A DNA stretch of 64,000 bases from Pseudomonas siliginis. Lineage in GTDB: Bacteria > Pseudomonadota > Gammaproteobacteria > Pseudomonadales > Pseudomonadaceae. Under the pieces are notes generated by a model. It made no database searches, was not told the DNA's origin, and worked only from the letters and a program-made list of their open reading frames with translations. The translations under genes were made by a program, and so were the position numbers. The DNA is taken from NCBI RefSeq assembly GCF_019145195.1, contig NZ_JAHSTW010000005.1:1-64000 (forward strand), read 5' to 3'. Below, in pieces: positions 43,096-51,280 of the stretch. The stretch's first letter is position 1; every line of letters begins with the position of its first letter.

Positions 43096-43195
43096 GGCGC
43101 TACTCCGGGTGAGGCTCGTGATTGAGCGGCGTGAGTCTAGAACAGACCCGGAGTTGGGGTTGTTGCGATGTTGTAAGCGCGATTCTGGCGATGAA

Positions 43196-43471
43196 TTATC
43201 GTTCTTCGCGAGTGTGCCAAAGGCGCAGCAGGTAGATAGTCGAATCGACAATTTCGTAGCGCATTTCGTAGTGCCCGACCAGAATCCTTCGAACATCTCG
43301 CGGTTCAAATTCTTCCAGACGTTCACCCAAGCGCGGATTGGCTAGCAGCATTATCGGAGCGGCGGTCAGCTGTTGCACAGTGCGCGCAGCGGCAGGTTGA
43401 TTAACTGCTGCCAAAAACTCATAAAGCCTGGTCAGGTCGGAAAGCCCTTTGCTGGTCCACTTCAACTCCAT
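43196..43471 (-). CDS. Type II toxin, RelE/ParE family
   Basis: 91 residues: MELKWTSKGLSDLTRLYEFL, RTVQQLTAAPIMLLANPRLG, ERLEEFEPRDVRRILVGHYE, IVDSTIYLLRLWHTREER. ParE/RelE fold with the typical RH-x-REER-like end. It follows the antitoxin after a single base (TGA T ATG), so translation is coupled. Confidence 0.88.
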   Translation of the reverse strand: MELKWTSKGLSDLTRLYEFLAAVNQPAAARTVQQLTAAPIMLLANPRLGERLEEFEPRDVRRILVGHYEMRYEIVDSTIYLLRLWHTREER

Positions 43472-43472
43472 A

Positions 43473-43745
43473 TCAAAGTGGAGCCTTGAGAGGCGTATCG
43501 GAACTCAAGCTGTCCGCCCATGCCTGCACTGATTGATGATCGATAACGCGCCCGGCGTCCACATCAGCCAAGGCTTCGCGCGTCAAACGGCTGCGCTCTT
43601 CCTCTTGATCAATCCAGGCGCTCAGGGCCTGTTTCACAATCCAGTTACGCGAGCGTTCCAGACGCTCAGCCATCAGATCGACCTTTTCGGCCAATTGCAC
43701 GGGTACATGGGCAGTCACGGATCGGGTTTTCATTGGCGCGGCCAT
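43473..43745 (-). CDS. Ribbon-helix-helix antitoxin (CopG/ParD-like)
   Basis: 90 residues: KTRSVTAHVPVQLAEKVDLM, AERLERSRNWIVKQALSAWI, a CopG-type DNA-binding ribbon-helix-helix, then an acidic toxin-binding tail (RSRLTREALADVDAGRVIDH). ATG 43733 is an alternative start. It precedes its toxin, the usual parDE order. Confidence 0.88.
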   Translation of the reverse strand: MAAPMKTRSVTAHVPVQLAEKVDLMAERLERSRNWIVKQALSAWIDQEEERSRLTREALADVDAGRVIDHQSVQAWADSLSSDTPLKAPL

Positions 43746-43824
43746 GTCAGTTGACTCCTTGAGATTGCGGGCAGCGGGGGTTCACCGTTGATCAGAGTAG
43801 TCCTGCCCCCTTGTGTTCGCTCAG

Positions 43825-43847
43825 CTTTGATACAAATTGAATCAAAG
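43825..43847. promoter_or_regulatory. Inverted repeat upstream of the ParD-like antitoxin
   Basis: CTTTGAT and ATCAAAG form a perfect 7-bp inverted repeat with a 9-base A+T-rich centre, about 80 bases upstream of the antitoxin start. A plausible autoregulatory operator; alternatively it serves the LysR side. Confidence 0.4.
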
Positions 43848-43913
43848 TTAATCATAACTGCCCATGCACCGCTATTTGGCCCGACAGAACGCGATACTCG
43901 ACGGTAAATAAAA

Positions 43914-44819
43914 TCAAAGATTCACATGACTCTGGTTAAGCCGCTCACGCAAAAACTCCACCAGCGCCTGCACCGGCCGCGAAGCCTGGCGATGCTGCGG
44001 ATAAACTGCCGACAGGGTCAGCGGCTCCGGGCGTAAATCATCCAGCACCGGTACCAGCCGCCCGTCCTTCAGCGCCGCACCGACGATGAAGGTCGGCAGA
44101 TAAGTAATGCCCATCCCCTGCACCGCGGCGTCTCGCAGCAGTTCGCCATTGTTGACGCGCATGCGGCCGGCGACGTTGATCAGCAGCGGTTTGCCCGGCG
44201 CTTCGTTGAAACGCCATTGCACCGAGCGCCCGTGGCCGTAAGGCAGACAGTCGTGGCTGTGCAGGTCTTCAGGCTTTAGCGGTGTGCCGCGTTCGGCGAG
44301 GTAGGCCGGGCTGGCGCAATAGACCCGTTCGATGCTGGCGATGCGTCGGGCGATCAGAGTCGAGTCTTCCAGTACGCCGATGCGCAGGGCCAGGTCGTAG
44401 CCCTCGCCGAGCAGGTCCACCGGGCGATCGCTCAGATCCACCTCAACGGTGACTTCGCGATAACGCTGCAGGAACAACGGTAGCAGACAACCCAGATGCG
44501 CCACGGCAAACGACAACGGCGCGCTGAGGCGAATCGTGCCGCGCGGCTCGGCGGTTTCGCCGGCGATGCCCTGCTCGACCTGCTCTACCTCACCCAACAA
44601 GCGCAACGCCGATTCGTAATAGCTCTGCCCCAGCGGGGTGACGTCGAGGCGGCGGGTCGAGCGATTCAACAAGCGCACACCGAGGCGCTCTTCCAGTTGC
44701 ATCAAACGGCGGCTGACGAACTGCTTCGACAGTCCCAACTGATCGGCCGCGGCGGTAAAGCTGCCGGAGTCCATCACCTGGCAAAAAATACGCATGTCTT
44801 CGAACGGGTTCATTGTCAC
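43914..44819 (-). CDS. LysR-family transcriptional regulator
   Basis: 301 residues. The winged-helix domain reads FEDMRIFCQVMDSGSFTAAA, DQLGLSKQFVSRRLMQLEER; the effector domain has LSDRPVDLLGEGYDLALRIG, typical of the CrgA-like subgroup. ATG 44813 is an alternative start. It is divergent from the esterase gene across 154 bases and probably regulates it. Confidence 0.88.
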   Translation of the reverse strand: MTMNPFEDMRIFCQVMDSGSFTAAADQLGLSKQFVSRRLMQLEERLGVRLLNRSTRRLDVTPLGQSYYESALRLLGEVEQVEQGIAGETAEPRGTIRLSAPLSFAVAHLGCLLPLFLQRYREVTVEVDLSDRPVDLLGEGYDLALRIGVLEDSTLIARRIASIERVYCASPAYLAERGTPLKPEDLHSHDCLPYGHGRSVQWRFNEAPGKPLLINVAGRMRVNNGELLRDAAVQGMGITYLPTFIVGAALKDGRLVPVLDDLRPEPLTLSAVYPQHRQASRPVQALVEFLRERLNQSHVNL

Positions 44820-44973
44820 TCTCTGGTGGACAGTTAAACGCTTTATAGCCGCTTTTTCGCTTTTCAGCAGCCCATTAATCTGTGCTCACGGTGTTGCTGA
44901 GGCCGCAAACCCAGTGCCACAGCAGCCCGCAATTCAGGCAAACAATCAAAATCATTCAAAAGGATTTCCACCC

Positions 44974-45996
44974 ATGAACATCGTCAAGAAAACCCTCACC
45001 GCGTCCCTCCTCGCCCTGTCCGTCAGCAGCGCTTTCGCCGCTGGCAGTCCAGGCGTCGAACACAACACCCAAGCGTTCCTCGATGCCCTCGCCGCTGGCG
45101 GTGGTCGTCCGCTGGAGCAACTGAGCCCGAAGGACGCCCGTGCAGTGCTGACTGGTGCACAGGCTTCGGTAAAGGTTGATCTGTCCGGCGTGGAAGTCAG
45201 CGACAAGGCGATCAAGGTCGACGGCCAGACCATCAACCTAAAAGTGGTGCGCCCGGCCAAGGTCAAAGGCGAGTTGCCGGTGTTCATGTTTTTCCACGGT
45301 GGCGGCTGGGTGCTGGGTGACTTCCCGACGCACCAGCGCCTGATCCGTGATCTGGTGGTCGGCTCTGGCGCTGTTGCGGTGTATGTCGATTACACGCCAT
45401 CGCCGGAAGCGCAGTACCCGACCGCGATCAATCAGGCGTACGCCGCGACGAAATGGGTGGCCGAGCACGGCAAGGACATCGGTGTCGATGGCAAACGTCT
45501 GGCGGTGGCCGGCAACAGCGTCGGCGGCAACATGGCGGCGGTCGTGGCGTTGATGGCCAAGGAACAGAAAGCCCCTGCCCTGCGCTTTCAGCTGTTGATG
45601 TGGCCGGTAACCAATGCGCAATTCGATGACGGTTCGTACCAGCAATTTGCCGAGGGCCACTTCCTTACCAAGGGCATGATGCAGTGGTTCTGGGACAACT
45701 ACACCACCAACCCGGCCGAGCGTGCGCAGATCCATGCCTCGCCGCTTAACGCCAGCGCCGAACAGCTCAAGGGCCTGCCCGCTGCGCTGGTGCAGACCGC
45801 CGAGTTCGACGTGCTGCGTGATGAAGGCGAAGGCTATGCGCGGCATCTGGATGCGGCCGGCGTGCCGGTGACCTCGGTGCGCTACAACGGGATGATTCAT
45901 GACTTTGGCCTGCTCAATCCGCTGAGCCAGATTCCGGAAGTCAAAGCAGCGGTGCGTCAAGCGGCGGCTGAACTGAAGACTCATCTGAATCCATAA
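44974..45996 (+). CDS. Exported alpha/beta hydrolase, HSL-type esterase
   Basis: 340 residues from ATG 44974 with AAAAGGA upstream. Signal peptide (KKTLTASLLALSVSSAFA), oxyanion motif FFHGGGWVLG, nucleophile elbow AGNSVGGNMAA, Asp in QTAEFDVLRDEGEGYA and His in GMIHDFGLL. These mark the hormone-sensitive-lipase family of short-chain esterases. The signal peptide places it in the periplasm. Divergent from a LysR regulator. Confidence 0.88.
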   Translation: MNIVKKTLTASLLALSVSSAFAAGSPGVEHNTQAFLDALAAGGGRPLEQLSPKDARAVLTGAQASVKVDLSGVEVSDKAIKVDGQTINLKVVRPAKVKGELPVFMFFHGGGWVLGDFPTHQRLIRDLVVGSGAVAVYVDYTPSPEAQYPTAINQAYAATKWVAEHGKDIGVDGKRLAVAGNSVGGNMAAVVALMAKEQKAPALRFQLLMWPVTNAQFDDGSYQQFAEGHFLTKGMMQWFWDNYTTNPAERAQIHASPLNASAEQLKGLPAALVQTAEFDVLRDEGEGYARHLDAAGVPVTSVRYNGMIHDFGLLNPLSQIPEVKAAVRQAAAELKTHLNP

Positions 45997-46001
45997 AAGC
46001 G

Positions 46002-46077
46002 AAAGATCGCAGCCTGCGGCAGCGCCTACCCTGGAATACGATTCCCTGTAGGAACTGCCGCAGGCTGCGATCTTTTT
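46002..46077. repeat. Hairpin repeat, AAAGATCGCAGCCTG type, likely terminator
   Basis: AAAGATCGCAGCCTGCGGCA and its complement around a 32-base spacer, ending in a run of six T. It lies just after the esterase stop. The same core appears at 47537-47571 and, degenerate, at about 11605-11630. Confidence 0.75.
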
Positions 46078-46104
46078 TCTCACTAGCGTCGCGGAGTACC
46101 GGTC

Positions 46105-47532
46105 ATGACTCTTTTCTACGCCCACCTGCTGTCCTGGAGCGCCGTCCTGCTCCTGCTCGACGCCGCACTCTGGCACTTCTCGCCCTTCAGCCATCGCGCG
46201 CCGCGAGTCGGCGTACGTCTGGCGTTGTTTCTGGCATTCAGCGCGCTGGTGATCAACGCCGGTGTCAGCCCCTTGCAGGCGCCGCTGTTCGCTGATGATC
46301 GCGTGGCGCAGCTGGGTGCGACGGCGCTGGGGATTCTCTGGTGGTTGTACGCAGCACGGGTGCTGACCGAAGTGATCGGCCTGGCGCTGATGCGCCGCAT
46401 CGGTCACAGCGGTCGCTTGCTGCAGGACGTCATCGGTGCGCTGGTGTTTCTGGTCGCGATTGTCGCGGCGGCCGGTTACGTGCTGGAACTGCCGGTCAAA
46501 GGTCTGCTCGCCACCTCCGGGGTGGTCGCCATCGTGGTCGGTCTGGCGCTGCAAAGCACCCTCGCCGATGTGTTTTCCGGCATCGTCCTCAACACCACCA
46601 AGCCGTATCAGGTGGACGATCTGGTGATGATCGACGGCGTCGAAGGCAAGGTCTTCGATATCGACTGGCGCGCCACGCACCTGCTGACCAGCGCCGGCAC
46701 CATGGCCGTAGTACCGAACTCGGTGGCGGCCAAGGCGAAAATCGTCAATCTCAGCCGGCCGAGCAACATGCACGGTGTCTCGATCAGTATCAAAGTGCCG
46801 AACCACATTCGTCCGCGTCGGGTATTGGATGCCCTTGATCGCACTCTGCAGGGCAGCAGTTCGCTGTTGCTCAGCCCGGCGCCGAAAGCCGTGCTCAAAG
46901 AAGCCGGCGAAACCATGTCGGAATACGTTGCCAGCGGTTTCATCGCTGAGCTGGGGAAGAAGAGCGAAGTGCGCAATCAACTGTTCGACCTCGCCCACCG
47001 CCATCTCGAAGCGGCGGGTATTTCCCGGCATCCCGACGGCGTGATCGAACCGTCGAGCCGTGCTCGTGCGCTGCTGGATGAGGTGAAGATTTTCCGCTCG
47101 CTGAGCAGCGAGGAACGTGATCGACTGGCTGAGTCGATGGTCGCGCAACAGTACACGGCGGGTCAGGTGGTGCTGGATCTGGACGAGGTGCCGGACAGCC
47201 TGTTCGTGATTGCCACGGGCGTGGTCAGCGCGACGGTGCCGGACGGCAACGGCCAGACCGAGGCCGGGCGCATGGGGCCGAGCGAAGTCATGGGTGAGCA
47301 GAGCATTCTTGCCGATACACCGTCGCAGGCGACGTTCACGGCGCTGACGTCGAGCATCATCTATCGTCTCGACAAACAGTTGACCCGTGAGTGCATGGAC
47401 AAGCGCAGCGAAGTCGGCCGGGCCTTGAACAAGTTGCAGGCGGTGCGTCAGCAGAACAGTCGCCTCGCGTTGATGGCCAAACCGGTGGCGGTGAAAAAAG
47501 GTGGTTTTTTGGGGTGGTTGCAGAAGCGTTGA
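46105..47532 (+). CDS. MscS-type channel with cyclic-nucleotide-binding-like domain
   Basis: 475 residues. Four hydrophobic segments lead into the MscS pore helix and beta domain (TSGVVAIVVGLALQSTLADV, FSGIVLNTTKPYQVDDLVMI, then VVPNSVAAKAKIVNLSRPS). After about residue 320 comes a cNMP-like barrel: FRSLSSEERDRLAESMVAQQ, LDEVPDSLFVIATGVVSATV, GEQSILADTPSQATFTAL. The fusion suggests gating or modulation by a ligand, but the phosphate-binding cassette is poorly conserved, so a protein-interaction role is possible. Confidence 0.88.
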   Translation: MTLFYAHLLSWSAVLLLLDAALWHFSPFSHRAPRVGVRLALFLAFSALVINAGVSPLQAPLFADDRVAQLGATALGILWWLYAARVLTEVIGLALMRRIGHSGRLLQDVIGALVFLVAIVAAAGYVLELPVKGLLATSGVVAIVVGLALQSTLADVFSGIVLNTTKPYQVDDLVMIDGVEGKVFDIDWRATHLLTSAGTMAVVPNSVAAKAKIVNLSRPSNMHGVSISIKVPNHIRPRRVLDALDRTLQGSSSLLLSPAPKAVLKEAGETMSEYVASGFIAELGKKSEVRNQLFDLAHRHLEAAGISRHPDGVIEPSSRARALLDEVKIFRSLSSEERDRLAESMVAQQYTAGQVVLDLDEVPDSLFVIATGVVSATVPDGNGQTEAGRMGPSEVMGEQSILADTPSQATFTALTSSIIYRLDKQLTRECMDKRSEVGRALNKLQAVRQQNSRLALMAKPVAVKKGGFLGWLQKR

Positions 47533-47536
47533 AAGC

Positions 47537-47571
47537 AAAAGATCGCAGCCTGCAGCAGGCTGCGATCTTTT
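47537..47571. terminator. Bidirectional hairpin terminator
   Basis: AAAAGATCGCAGCCTGC and GCAGGCTGCGATCTTTT give a 17-bp palindrome with one central base, flanked by A and T runs, exactly between the convergent channel and YcaC-like genes. Confidence 0.8.
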
Positions 47572-47575
47572 CGTC

Positions 47576-48199
47576 TTACTTGGCAGTGAACTTGGTGTAG
47601 CTGTTGATCAGGTTGCGATAGTTAGGCAGACGCTCGGACAGCAGATGCGCCAGGCCTTCCATGTCGTTGCGCCAGTCGCCCTGCAGCTCGCAGGCCACAG
47701 CGAACCAGTTCATCAGGTGTGCACCGGCGGCCGACATCCGCGCCCATGCCGCTTGTTGCACGGTGGTGTTGAAAGTACCCGACGAGTCGGTGACGACGAA
47801 CACTTCGAAGCCTTCAGCAATCGCCGACAGGGTCGGGAAAGCTACGCAAACGTCGGTCACTACACCGGCGATGATCAGTTGCTTGCGGCCGGTGGCCTTG
47901 ATCGCTTTGACGAAGTCTTCGTTGTCCCAGGCGTTGATCTGGCCTGGACGCTGAATGAACGGCGCGTCAGGGAATTGCTCGAGCAGCTCAGGCACGATCG
48001 GGCCGTTTGGACCTGCGTCGAAGCTGGTGGTCAGAATGGTCGGCAGCTTGAAGAACTTGGCGATGTCGCCCAGTGCCAGAACGTTGTTCTTGAACTCGTT
48101 CGGCGAGAAATCCTGCACCAGCGAGATCAGACCGGTCTGGTGGTCGACCAGCAGGACGACGGCATCATCTTTGTTCAGTCGCTTGTAAGGAACGCTCAT
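47576..48199 (-). CDS. ycaC: YcaC-like isochorismatase-family hydrolase
   Basis: 207 residues from ATG 48199 (MSVPYKRLNKDDAVVLLVDH). Catalytic features are Asp in LVDHQTGLISLVQDF, a Lys in ATGRKQLIIAGVVTDVC with the Cys at the end, and the cis-peptide-like GVVTDV. YcaC is a multimeric cysteine hydrolase of uncertain substrate. An upstream in-frame start is less likely. It lies 68 bases after the amidohydrolase gene, so the two may be co-transcribed. Confidence 0.85.
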   Translation of the reverse strand: MSVPYKRLNKDDAVVLLVDHQTGLISLVQDFSPNEFKNNVLALGDIAKFFKLPTILTTSFDAGPNGPIVPELLEQFPDAPFIQRPGQINAWDNEDFVKAIKATGRKQLIIAGVVTDVCVAFPTLSAIAEGFEVFVVTDSSGTFNTTVQQAAWARMSAAGAHLMNWFAVACELQGDWRNDMEGLAHLLSERLPNYRNLINSYTKFTAK

Positions 48200-48267
48200 G
48201 GCAAAACTCCTGGATGGATGGTTGTTGCGGGAAGCGCCGGCCCTGATGACCGGCGCTTTTTTCAAAC

Positions 48268-50106
48268 TCAGAACGCGAAGCAGGAACAGCCGAATGCGCC
48301 CCAGAAACCGGCGAAATCGCTGACCGGCGCATTCGACATCCGCGCTTTTTCATGACTGTGGGTGTGCACGGCGCACGGCCCGCTGCACTGGTGCACCTGC
48401 GCCTGCAGTGGCGAGTTCGGGCGCCAGTGGCCCGGTACTTTGACCACGGGCGACCAGTCCGGCAGTACCGGAATCGAACGCGGGCCGAGGTCTTCGAAAT
48501 CGCCGGCGGCGTAGACAATCTTGCCGCCGACCACGGTCATGACCGACTCGATCCACTTGATCGCTTCTTCTTCAACGCTGAAGAAGTCCGCGCTCAGTGC
48601 CGCCAGGTCTGCCAGTTGGCCGACACGGATCTGGCCCTTCTTGCCCTGCTCCGAGGAGAACCAGGCGCTGCCGTGGGTGAACAGCTCCAGCGCGGTGCTA
48701 CGTGGCAAACCTTCTTCGTACAACGCCAGACCGCCAACGGTGCGGCCGCTGACCATCCAGTACAGCGAGGTCCACGGGTTGTAACTGGACACTCGGGTGG
48801 CGTCGGTGCCAGCGCCAACCGGTACGCCCTCGGCGAGCATGCGCTTGATCGGCGGCGTGGCTTCGGCCGCTTGCTTGCCGTAGCGATCGACAAAGTATTC
48901 GCCCTGGAACGCCATGCGATCCTGAATCGCGATACCGCCGCCCAGCGCTTTCACACGCTCGATGTTCTGCGGGGTGATGGTTTCGGCATGGTCGAAGAAC
49001 CACGGCAGACCGTTGAACGGAATGTCGCGATTGACCTTCTCGAACACGTCGAGCATGCGGCTGATCGATTCGTTGTACGTGGCGTGCAGACGGAACGGCC
49101 AGCGCTGTTCGACGAGGTGGCGTACGACCGGCTCCAGCTCCTGTTCCATGGTCTGCGGCAGGTCTGGACGCGGTTCGAGGAAGTCTTCGAAGTCGGCGGC
49201 GGAGAACACCAGCATTTCGCCGGCGCCGTTGTGGCGCAGATAGTCGTCGCCCTGATGCAACTTGACGCTGCCGGTCCAGTTCTGGAAATCGGTCAGCTCT
49301 TCTTTCGGCTTCTGGGTGAACAGGTTGTAAGCGATGCGTACGGTCAACTGGTCGTCTTTGGCCAGTTGTTCGATCACTTGGTAATCGTCCGGGTAATTCT
49401 GGAAACCACCACCGGCGTCGATTGCACTGGTCAGGCCCAGGCGATTGAGCTCGCGCATGAACTGGCGGGTCGAGTTGACCTGATATTCCAGCGGCAGCTT
49501 CGGTCCCTTGGCCAGTGTCGAGTAGAGGATCATCGCGTTCGGCCGCGCGACCAGCATGCCGGTCGGGTTGCCGTTGCTGTCGCGCACGATTTCGCCACCC
49601 GGCGGGTTTGGCGTGTCGCGGGTGTAACCGGCCACGCGCAGGGCGGCGCGGTTGAGCAGCGCACGGTCGTAGAGGTGCAGGATGAACACCGGGGTGTCCG
49701 GCGCGGCCTGGTTGATTTCTTCCAGGGTCGGCATGCGTTTTTCGGCGAACTGGAACTCGTTCCAGCCGCCGACCACGCGCACCCACTGTGGAGTGGGCGT
49801 GCGATCGGCCTGATCCTTGAGCATGCGCAGCGCGTCGGCGAGCGATGGCACGCCTTCCCAACGCAGTTCGAGGTTGTAGTTCAGACCGCCGCGAATCAGG
49901 TGCAAGTGCGAGTCGTTGAGGCCAGGGATGACGCAGCGGCCCTTCATGTCGACCACTTGTGTGGCGCTGCCCTTGAGGGCCATGGCCTCGGCATCGTTAC
50001 CGACGGCGACGAAACGGCCATCCTTGATCGCCACCGCACTGGCCAGTGGTTTTTCCCGGTCTACGGTATGAAATTGGCCATTGAATAAAATCAGATCGGC
50101 GCTCAT
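48268..50106 (-). CDS. Amidohydrolase, YtcJ-like, with Cys-containing tail
   Basis: 612 residues of the YtcJ/AepA-type amidohydrolase group: LILFNGQFHTVDREKPLASA, IPGLNDSHLHLIRGG (metal His pair), LPWFFDHAETITPQNIERV, VPVGAGTDATRVSSYNPWTS, then QGKKGQIRVGQLADLAALSA. The last ~70 residues (from HQCSGPCAVHTHSHE to the FGCSCFAF end) carry two Cys pairs and a His cluster beyond the usual fold. Substrate unknown. It is read in one direction with the monooxygenase, DoxX and YcaC-like genes. Confidence 0.85.
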   Translation of the reverse strand: MSADLILFNGQFHTVDREKPLASAVAIKDGRFVAVGNDAEAMALKGSATQVVDMKGRCVIPGLNDSHLHLIRGGLNYNLELRWEGVPSLADALRMLKDQADRTPTPQWVRVVGGWNEFQFAEKRMPTLEEINQAAPDTPVFILHLYDRALLNRAALRVAGYTRDTPNPPGGEIVRDSNGNPTGMLVARPNAMILYSTLAKGPKLPLEYQVNSTRQFMRELNRLGLTSAIDAGGGFQNYPDDYQVIEQLAKDDQLTVRIAYNLFTQKPKEELTDFQNWTGSVKLHQGDDYLRHNGAGEMLVFSAADFEDFLEPRPDLPQTMEQELEPVVRHLVEQRWPFRLHATYNESISRMLDVFEKVNRDIPFNGLPWFFDHAETITPQNIERVKALGGGIAIQDRMAFQGEYFVDRYGKQAAEATPPIKRMLAEGVPVGAGTDATRVSSYNPWTSLYWMVSGRTVGGLALYEEGLPRSTALELFTHGSAWFSSEQGKKGQIRVGQLADLAALSADFFSVEEEAIKWIESVMTVVGGKIVYAAGDFEDLGPRSIPVLPDWSPVVKVPGHWRPNSPLQAQVHQCSGPCAVHTHSHEKARMSNAPVSDFAGFWGAFGCSCFAF

Positions 50107-50146
50107 CGCAGTTCCTCAAGCGAAAGTGAAAAGAAGCAAACCCCGC

Positions 50147-50773
50147 TCAACGCGGCGAGGTTTCTTGGGAATCGAGGTGTTCATGGGCCTGACTGGCTTC
50201 CAGCCACGGGGTAAACAAACGGGTGACCGGCGGCATCACCACGTAGACCACCGAGAGGACAATGGTCAGGGTAATCAGGAACGTGGCGACCACGTAGTTG
50301 GACAGAAACGGATGCAGCGCCAGCAACGGCCCCCAGATCAGCGGCACCAGCAGGGTGTGCGGCAGAATCACTAACAGGGTGACGACAGCCTGCTTCCAGC
50401 GCGGCGGTGGCGAGCCGGCTTCGGCCAGCGGTGTGAACCAGAACTCGTTGACTGGGGCGACTTCGGTCTGATCACCGTCGGCCAGCATCGGTGCGGCTTC
50501 AGCCACCAGCGCCTGACGCTCGGAGGACTCCAGCCAGCCCTGCATCGCTTCGGTGGAGCTGAAGCGCAATACGCAAGTGTAGAAATCCAGACGCCCGCGC
50601 TTGCCGCGCACCACGTCGACACCCAAATGCCCTTCGCGCTGCCCGGCGACGCGCACGATATTGCGCAGCCATGCTTCATAGGCCGATTCGAAACCGGTTT
50701 TGACCGAGTGTTTGATGATCAACGTGACGGTCTCATCGGCCCCCGGTGCTTGTGAATTGAGGACTTCAGGCAT
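50147..50773 (-). CDS. Antibiotic biosynthesis monooxygenase domain protein, membrane-anchored
   Basis: 208 residues. N-terminal ABM-type ferredoxin-like domain (VTLIIKHSVKTGFESAYEAW, GHLGVDVVRGKRGRLDFYTC, RFSSTEAMQGWLESSERQAL) followed by two C-terminal membrane segments (AVVTLLVILPHTLLVPLIWG; YVVATFLITLTIVLSVVYVV). The start overlaps the DoxX gene end by 8 bp. ABM-plus-membrane proteins are common in proteobacteria without a known substrate. Confidence 0.82.
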   Translation of the reverse strand: MPEVLNSQAPGADETVTLIIKHSVKTGFESAYEAWLRNIVRVAGQREGHLGVDVVRGKRGRLDFYTCVLRFSSTEAMQGWLESSERQALVAEAAPMLADGDQTEVAPVNEFWFTPLAEAGSPPPRWKQAVVTLLVILPHTLLVPLIWGPLLALHPFLSNYVVATFLITLTIVLSVVYVVMPPVTRLFTPWLEASQAHEHLDSQETSPR

Positions 50774-51179
50774 AACGCAGCACTCCGGGCAAACGAACAG
50801 GAATCGCCAGCCGTCCCGGCCCGGCGATCAAGACGGTGGTGAAAAGAATCAATAGCAACCAGCCAAACTGCCCCTCAGCCACACTCCATTGCGGATGCAC
50901 GACCAGCAACGCCACGAGCAGTACAAAGAGAATAGGCAAACAAGCCAATCGCGCCAGCACACCGGCGACGATCAGCAACGGGCAGAGGACTTCGGCGAAA
51001 ATCGCCAGGATCAGGGTCAGGTGGGCGCCGAGATGGAACGGGTCTTCGATCAGTTGCAGCTGCGCGGTGAAGTCCAGCAACTTCGGCAAGCCGTGCACCC
51101 ACAACAGAAACAACCCGCCGCTGACCCGCAGAAACAGCAACCCGATGTCGCGCGCCTGTTCATCCCTCGTAGCAATCAT
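50766..51179 (-). CDS. DoxX family membrane protein
   Basis: 137 residues with four hydrophobic segments: DIGLLFLRVSGGLFLLWVHG, LTLILAIFAEVLCPLLIVAG, LACLPILFVLLVALLVVHP and FGWLLLILFTTVLIAGPGRL. DoxX proteins are small quinol-oxidase-associated or redox-linked membrane proteins. First gene of the monooxygenase/amidohydrolase/YcaC group; its promoter would lie next to the REPIN array. Confidence 0.85.
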   Translation of the reverse strand: MIATRDEQARDIGLLFLRVSGGLFLLWVHGLPKLLDFTAQLQLIEDPFHLGAHLTLILAIFAEVLCPLLIVAGVLARLACLPILFVLLVALLVVHPQWSVAEGQFGWLLLILFTTVLIAGPGRLAIPVRLPGVLRYA

Positions 51180-51280
51180 GACCCGACCCTTTGAATGTCA
51201 TTGACGGGAATCATGCCAAGGCCGGCGCGGGAGAAATTGGATGGGTGTGCTTAGTTGCTTTTCAGGTCTTTGATGTTCTG

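Noticed and set aside
45238..47538. 766-codon minus-strand open frame across the esterase and channel genes
   Set aside because: It spans two well-supported genes and their terminator region, and its translation is low-complexity His/Arg/Gln-rich.
48352..50088. 578-codon plus-strand open frame opposite the amidohydrolase gene
   Set aside because: Antisense shadow; the amidohydrolase motifs on the minus strand are unambiguous.
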